Of a stretch of 64,000 nucleotides of DNA, positions 60,304-64,000 are shown in pieces (positions within the stretch are counted from its first letter, which is position 1; every line of letters starts with the position of its first letter). The position numbers were made by a program, and so were the translations under genes. Below the pieces are notes generated by a model that was not told the origin of the DNA, made no database searches, and saw only the letters and a list, made by a program, of their open reading frames with translations. The stretch is from an uncultured Anaerolineae bacterium (GTDB taxonomy: Bacteria > Chloroflexota > Anaerolineae > Aggregatilineales > Phototrophicaceae), in the NCBI GenBank assembly GCA_937995825.1, contig CALKJO010000002.1, positions 434,001-498,000 of the forward strand. Reading direction: 5' to 3'.

Positions 60304-61404
60304 TCACGGCGTCAACGTCACCTTGATCGACTCTTTCCCCGACGCGACCAGCGCCATCCCGCGCTCAAACTCCGCCAGCGGCAGACGGTGCGTGATGATC
60401 TGTTCCATCGGCAGCAGCCCGCGCGCCAGCATCCGAATCGCAATCGGGTAGCAGTACGGGCTGAGATGCGAGCCATGGATGTTGAGTTCCTTGCTGTCGC
60501 CGATGATCGTCCAATCGACCGTCACCGGCTCGCGCATGACGCTGAACTCGACAAATGTCCCCAGCTTGCGGATCATCTTCAGCCCCTGCACAACGGCAGG
60601 CGGGTAGCCCGTCGCTTCGATATATACATCGCAGCCGTAGCCGTCCGTCAGCTTCAGCACCTCATCGATCACATCGACCTTATCCGGATTCAAGCCCAGA
60701 TCAGCCCCGCACGCCTTCGCGATCTCCAGCCGGTGATCGTTCAGGTCAACGGCGATCAGCAGACGCGGACTCTTCATCCGCGCCGCCGCGAACATCCCCA
60801 GCCCTAACGGACCCGCCCCCGCGATCACCACCACATCGTCAAGCTGGATATTTCCCCGATCCACCGCGTGGATCGCGCACGCCAGCGGCTCGATATACGC
60901 GGCGTGTTCCACCGGAATCGACGCCGGCACTTTGTAATTCAGCGCGCCCGCCGGAAATTTCATATACTCCGCCATCCCGCCGAACACCTTCTGCCGAAAG
61001 CCGTAGACATCATGCTCATCCTGGCACATCCAGTACTGCCCGCGCTTGCAGAAGCGGCAGCGCCAGCACGGGACGATCTGCTCCGACACCGCCAGATCGC
61101 CCAGCGTCAGCCCATATTTTTCGCCCGCCCCCGCCCCTAACGCCACCACCTCCCCGACAAACTCATGCCCGGGGATCACCGGCGGCTGGCAGTACCCCTC
61201 CCGAAAGTCGTCCCCCCAAAAGAGCGCCGCCCCCTGATAGCACTTCAGATCGCTGGCGCAGATGCCGACCGACTTCACCCGAATCACGACTTCTTCCGCG
61301 CCCGGCGTCGGCACGTCCCATTCCTGATACCGGTAATCTTCGGGTCCGTAGATGACGATGGCTTGCATCGTCTTGGGCAGCGGTGCATGTGCCTGATAGT
61401 TCAT
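60304..61404 (-). CDS. Zinc-dependent alcohol/polyol dehydrogenase (MDR family)
   Basis: A 366-residue medium-chain dehydrogenase. Catalytic zinc ligands: Cys in VGICASD and His-Glu in PGHEFVGEV. The structural zinc has four cysteines in PCWRCRFCKRGQYWMC. The NAD-binding motif is VVIAGAGPLGLGMF with an acidic VDLNDHRLE end. The sequence YCQPPVIPGHE and the GGMAEYM region resemble erythritol, threitol or sorbitol dehydrogenases. It overlaps the SDR gene by 4 bases (ATGA), so both are made together and probably act on the same polyol or sugar-acid route. Confidence 0.9.
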   Translation of the reverse strand: MNYQAHAPLPKTMQAIVIYGPEDYRYQEWDVPTPGAEEVVIRVKSVGICASDLKCYQGAALFWGDDFREGYCQPPVIPGHEFVGEVVALGAGAGEKYGLTLGDLAVSEQIVPCWRCRFCKRGQYWMCQDEHDVYGFRQKVFGGMAEYMKFPAGALNYKVPASIPVEHAAYIEPLACAIHAVDRGNIQLDDVVVIAGAGPLGLGMFAAARMKSPRLLIAVDLNDHRLEIAKACGADLGLNPDKVDVIDEVLKLTDGYGCDVYIEATGYPPAVVQGLKMIRKLGTFVEFSVMREPVTVDWTIIGDSKELNIHGSHLSPYCYPIAIRMLARGLLPMEQIITHRLPLAEFERGMALVASGKESIKVTLTP

Positions 61405-62195
61405 GAGCCTGCCGCCTCTGCTGCCGCGCCCTTGAAATGGACGCCCGACCCGCTCGTCAGCGCCTCATTCATCGGGCGCATCCAGACCATGAACACCCGT
61501 GTCTTGGGCGGCTGAGTCGCCGCAAAAACCACCGCCTCCGCCACATCCTCCGGCTCGTGGAAGCCCTCCAGCATCGGATCGCCCGGCGTCCGCGTCCCGT
61601 TATAGAAGCCGTAGTGCGTGTTCGCCCCTCCAGGCGCGATCACGCTCACCTTGACATTGTTCGGGTACGCTTCATAGTCGATGGCTTGCGCAAAGCCCAT
61701 CTGCGCGAATTTCGTCGCGCAGTAGATCGGCTCATTGGGCAAGCCATTCAGCCCCGCAACCGAGCTGACATAGATCAGCCAGCCCTCCTTACGCGCCAGC
61801 ATCGGCGGGAAAAAGGCTTTTGTGCAGAGCCAGGTTGAGCGCATGTTATTTTTGAACAGCCAGTCGTAATCCGCCGTGCTGAGTGTCGCCACCGTCCCAT
61901 TTTTGCCGACGCCGGCATTGTTGACTAGAATATCGACTTTGCCGAACGCCTCAAACGCCGCCTGTGCCAGCGCGTCCACGTCGGCTTCTTCGCTCACATC
62001 CGTCGGCACAGCCAGCGCCCGCGCGCCCGTGTCCAGCGCCGCAATCTCGGCTGCCAGCAGCTCCAGATCGCCCGCTGTCCGCGCCGCCAGCACCACATTT
62101 GCGCCCTCTCGCGCCAGCGCGACTGCGCTCGCCCGCCCGATACCTTTGCCCGCGCCGGTCACAACCGCTGTGCGCCCGCTTAAACGTCCAGCCAT
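61401..62195 (-). CDS. Short-chain dehydrogenase/reductase
   Basis: A 264-residue classical SDR. Cofactor motif TGAGKGIGRASA (14-25), the NNAG motif in ILVNNAGVGKNG, the catalytic Ser in IYVSSVAGLNG and the YCATK pair (YxxxK) are all present. It probably oxidises or reduces a sugar or polyol hydroxyl. AAGGAG 8 bases before ATG 62195 is a strong ribosome binding site. It is the first gene of a two-gene unit with the zinc dehydrogenase. Confidence 0.92.
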   Translation of the reverse strand: MAGRLSGRTAVVTGAGKGIGRASAVALAREGANVVLAARTAGDLELLAAEIAALDTGARALAVPTDVSEEADVDALAQAAFEAFGKVDILVNNAGVGKNGTVATLSTADYDWLFKNNMRSTWLCTKAFFPPMLARKEGWLIYVSSVAGLNGLPNEPIYCATKFAQMGFAQAIDYEAYPNNVKVSVIAPGGANTHYGFYNGTRTPGDPMLEGFHEPEDVAEAVVFAATQPPKTRVFMVWMRPMNEALTSGSGVHFKGAAAEAAGS

Positions 62196-62321
62196 TTTTT
62201 CAGCTCCTTAAAATGGATTATTTTTTCGCAGCCGGGGATACTAACGCAAACGCAGCGGGGCGTAAAGGTGAGGGCTGAGGCATGAGCGCCGATTTTATTC
62301 CCTCATTACGTTTAACTTTTT

Positions 62322-63842
62322 TCAGTGCCGCATCAGCGCCACCGCCCGAAACCCAATTGAACTGTGCTGCGTCAGCGGCGGCACGCTCAAAGAATACGTT
62401 ACGTGCGCGCGGCTCGCTTTGCTCTGAAACGCGCCGCCGTGAATCACCACGTGGTACGGTTCGCCTGCTTCGCTGGCAGGTTTTTCAACCGTGTCCAAAC
62501 ACCATTCCCAGGTGTTCCCAACCAGATCGTAAATGTCATACGGGCTGGCTCCATTCGGATATTCCGTGACCGGAGTCGTCATCTTCAGCCCGTTCTCGTA
62601 GGTGTTGCAGCGCGCCGGGTCGAAATCCGATCCCCATGGGTAGCTGCGATCATCGTCGCCCATGATCGCGCGCTGGCGCTGGCGCAGCGTCGGCAGCGTG
62701 ATCTGCGCCCCCAGAATGTGTCCGAGCCAGCTGCAAAATGCCCGCGCATCATACCAGTTCACCTTCTCCCGCGGACGTTCTTCGCCTTTAAACTGCGGCT
62801 GTTTAGGATGCGGCGCGCTCTCCCGCCAGGCGCGCGCTTCCGGCGCGAAATCCCACCAGCGCGGATCGCAGTAGCCGTTCGGCGCTTTCACGAACAGCGA
62901 ATACTGCAGGTTCGTGATCGGATAGCGCGTCATCAAAAATGCCTCGACCACATCCGCAGGATCGCGCTCGCCCGTATGAATGCGAACCCGCCCCGCCGGA
63001 ACCTCGCGCCATTCCAACAGCGGCACTTTTGCCGAGATCCGGTTGAGCCGCTCTAGCAGCGAGACCGACTGATGCCGCGTTTGCCCAAGATAACAGCTCA
63101 GTCCGTCCGGGTCATAGTGGGGATATTTGCTCCGAAAGCGCCGAAAAGCGTTGATCCCAATTGCGCGCGTCACGTCCGCCTTGAGCAGGTGATGGATGTC
63201 GCGGTATTCCCGCTCCATCTCCCGCTGCTCTTTCTTCCGGTTGAGCGCCGACTGCGCCAGCGCGCGCAGCGCGTCCAAATCGATGAATTTCGAGATCGTG
63301 CCGTTCGCCTGCAGCGTGTCGATCAGCTCAAGCGCCCGCGCGTAATCCCCATTTTCCAGCGCCTGCACCACCTGCTCAATCTCGGTGCGCGGTTTTTCCG
63401 GCTCCGCCGCCTGCTGCACTGGCAGCATCGAGTCCGCTTGACTGACCGGTCTTGGCGGCGCAGCATCATGTTCGACGGCGTGCAGCGCGCGCAGCAGATC
63501 ATGCATGGCGCTGACGGTCAAGCCGCTGCTCAGATCGACAGAGCCCGTCAGCCCCAGCTCCTTCGGCAGGCAAAGATGAGGGCTGATCAGCACAGGGATG
63601 ATCGGCTTAGCCGCTTCCCGCGCCATCTGCAGATCGCGCCGCCACTCCTGCGATGCCAGCGCATTTTCTGAGATCAGCAGCACCACCGCCTCGCACCAGG
63701 CGAGCCGCTGCTGCATCTCCTTTGACCGCGCCGGCTCACCCTCGTCTTTCTGGTAAAACCACAGCATGATGTAATCAAGGAATTCTGCCAGCTTAATACA
63801 GTAGGGGCGATCCTCGCGAGCATGAATAATGATGATATCCAT
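62322..63842 (-). CDS. TIR domain - SUMF1 (FGE-like) fusion protein
   Basis: A 506-residue protein. Residues 1-115 are a TIR domain: DIIIIHAREDRPYCIKLAEFLD, EMQQRLAWCEAVVLLISENALASQEWRRDLQMA and IIPVLIS. The Glu of SQEW is at the position of the NADase catalytic Glu. A helical region (about 150-270) follows. From about 280 a formylglycine-generating-enzyme-like (SUMF1) domain runs to the end: PAGRVRIHTGERDP, VNWYDARAFCSWLG, SYPWGSDFDPARCNTYENGL, YDLVGNTWEWCLD and HGGAFQSKASRAHVTYS..GFRAV. The RLPTEAEWE motif reads TLPTLRQRQRA. Of the two starts, 63842 sits 6 bases after an AGG; 63845 is the alternative. It may be a signalling or defence protein. Confidence 0.82.
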   Translation of the reverse strand: MDIIIIHAREDRPYCIKLAEFLDYIMLWFYQKDEGEPARSKEMQQRLAWCEAVVLLISENALASQEWRRDLQMAREAAKPIIPVLISPHLCLPKELGLTGSVDLSSGLTVSAMHDLLRALHAVEHDAAPPRPVSQADSMLPVQQAAEPEKPRTEIEQVVQALENGDYARALELIDTLQANGTISKFIDLDALRALAQSALNRKKEQREMEREYRDIHHLLKADVTRAIGINAFRRFRSKYPHYDPDGLSCYLGQTRHQSVSLLERLNRISAKVPLLEWREVPAGRVRIHTGERDPADVVEAFLMTRYPITNLQYSLFVKAPNGYCDPRWWDFAPEARAWRESAPHPKQPQFKGEERPREKVNWYDARAFCSWLGHILGAQITLPTLRQRQRAIMGDDDRSYPWGSDFDPARCNTYENGLKMTTPVTEYPNGASPYDIYDLVGNTWEWCLDTVEKPASEAGEPYHVVIHGGAFQSKASRAHVTYSLSVPPLTQHSSIGFRAVALMRH

Positions 63843-63905
63843 CATGCGCCTGCTTTCTCAATGCCGCTGCCTCACGTCCGCGGGCGCCGTGCAAGTTGGA
63901 ATGCC

Positions 63906-64000
63906 TCAGGCGCGCTTGGACGCCTGAATGCGCTCCAGCGCAGCCTGGATAAAATCACAAACACGGCGCTCCTCCCATGCTGGCTGACCTGTGTCATGCA
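63906..64000 (-). CDS. 3' end of an unidentified gene
   Basis: A frame open at the right edge ends at TGA (63908-63906). The last 30 residues read HDTGQPAWEERRVCDF-IQAALERIQASKRA, a plausible amphipathic helical C-terminus. It lies upstream of the TIR-SUMF1 gene in the same direction with a 63-base gap. Too short to assign. Confidence 0.45.
   Translation of the reverse strand, partial: HDTGQPAWEERRVCDFIQAALERIQASKRA

Overview
The window is GC-rich, and most of its length is coding, with short intergenic gaps. Gene content points to a Chloroflexota-type bacterium (Anaerolineae or a relative). The signs are four carbohydrate ABC importer loci of the CUT1 type, WD40 and HEAT repeat proteins, secreted proteins of unknown function with Gram-positive-like signal peptides and no outer-membrane genes, a membrane-anchored amidase, an EtfD-like iron-sulfur protein, a TIR-SUMF1 fusion and a PucC/BCD-family transporter. 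The phylum is an inference from gene families; no rRNA gene is present to confirm it. No prophage, CRISPR array, intact insertion sequence or replication origin was seen.

Layout. 1-4916 (+): the end of a WD40 protein, an atypical epimerase, then a tight run of HAD hydrolase, a shikimate-kinase-like protein without its P-loop lysine, a nitrilase-fold amidase and rsmI. 4944-9597 (-): a secreted protein and a UgpB/A/E-like importer. 9667-18087 (+): sugar-nucleotide epimerase, pentapeptide protein, large membrane protein, cell-wall amidase, glutaredoxin-like protein, tRNA-Ser(GGA), amidohydrolase, murJ. 18215-25195: PucC-like transporter (-), receiver protein (+), SH3-like protein (-), a TetR regulator with a clear promoter and operator followed by a two-gene ABC exporter (+), a META-domain protein and a universal stress protein (-). 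25324-30940: glycerate kinase, a truncated Uma2 remnant, a HEAT protein, an EtfD-like membrane Fe-S oxidoreductase (+), lipoamide dehydrogenase (-). 31056-36688 (+): second sugar importer, running into an rRNA uracil methyltransferase and a YccF protein. 36701-40858: a broken PIN-like gene, then (-) ymdB and the third importer. 40996-45871 (-): pheT, a STAS-like gene, pheS and rpsD. 46090-49962: TauE/SafE protein, a small gene next to a frameshifted partner, a sugar-phosphate nucleotidyltransferase, a secreted protein. 49969-62195: an FMN-binding-fold protein, the fourth importer (polyol type), CitE-like lyase, a DUF3352-like secreted protein, a sugar isomerase-fold protein, an enolase-superfamily dehydratase, an ECF sigma factor with a small partner, a zinc dehydrogenase and an SDR. 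62322-64000 (-): TIR-SUMF1 protein and the end of another gene.

How it fits together. The dominant theme is uptake and breakdown of sugars, polyols and sugar acids. Each of the four importers has its own binding protein and two permeases, but none has an ATPase gene here, so a shared ATPase encoded elsewhere is likely. All four put the binding-protein gene first, with a hairpin between it and the permeases. That would give more binding protein than permease. A second theme is decay of small accessory genes (Uma2, PIN-like DUF5615 and a small ATGA-coupled pair). A third is a dispersed imperfect palindrome with core GTGATGAGGGATGAG, which sits in intergenic gaps and acts as the shared hairpin between at least two convergent gene pairs.
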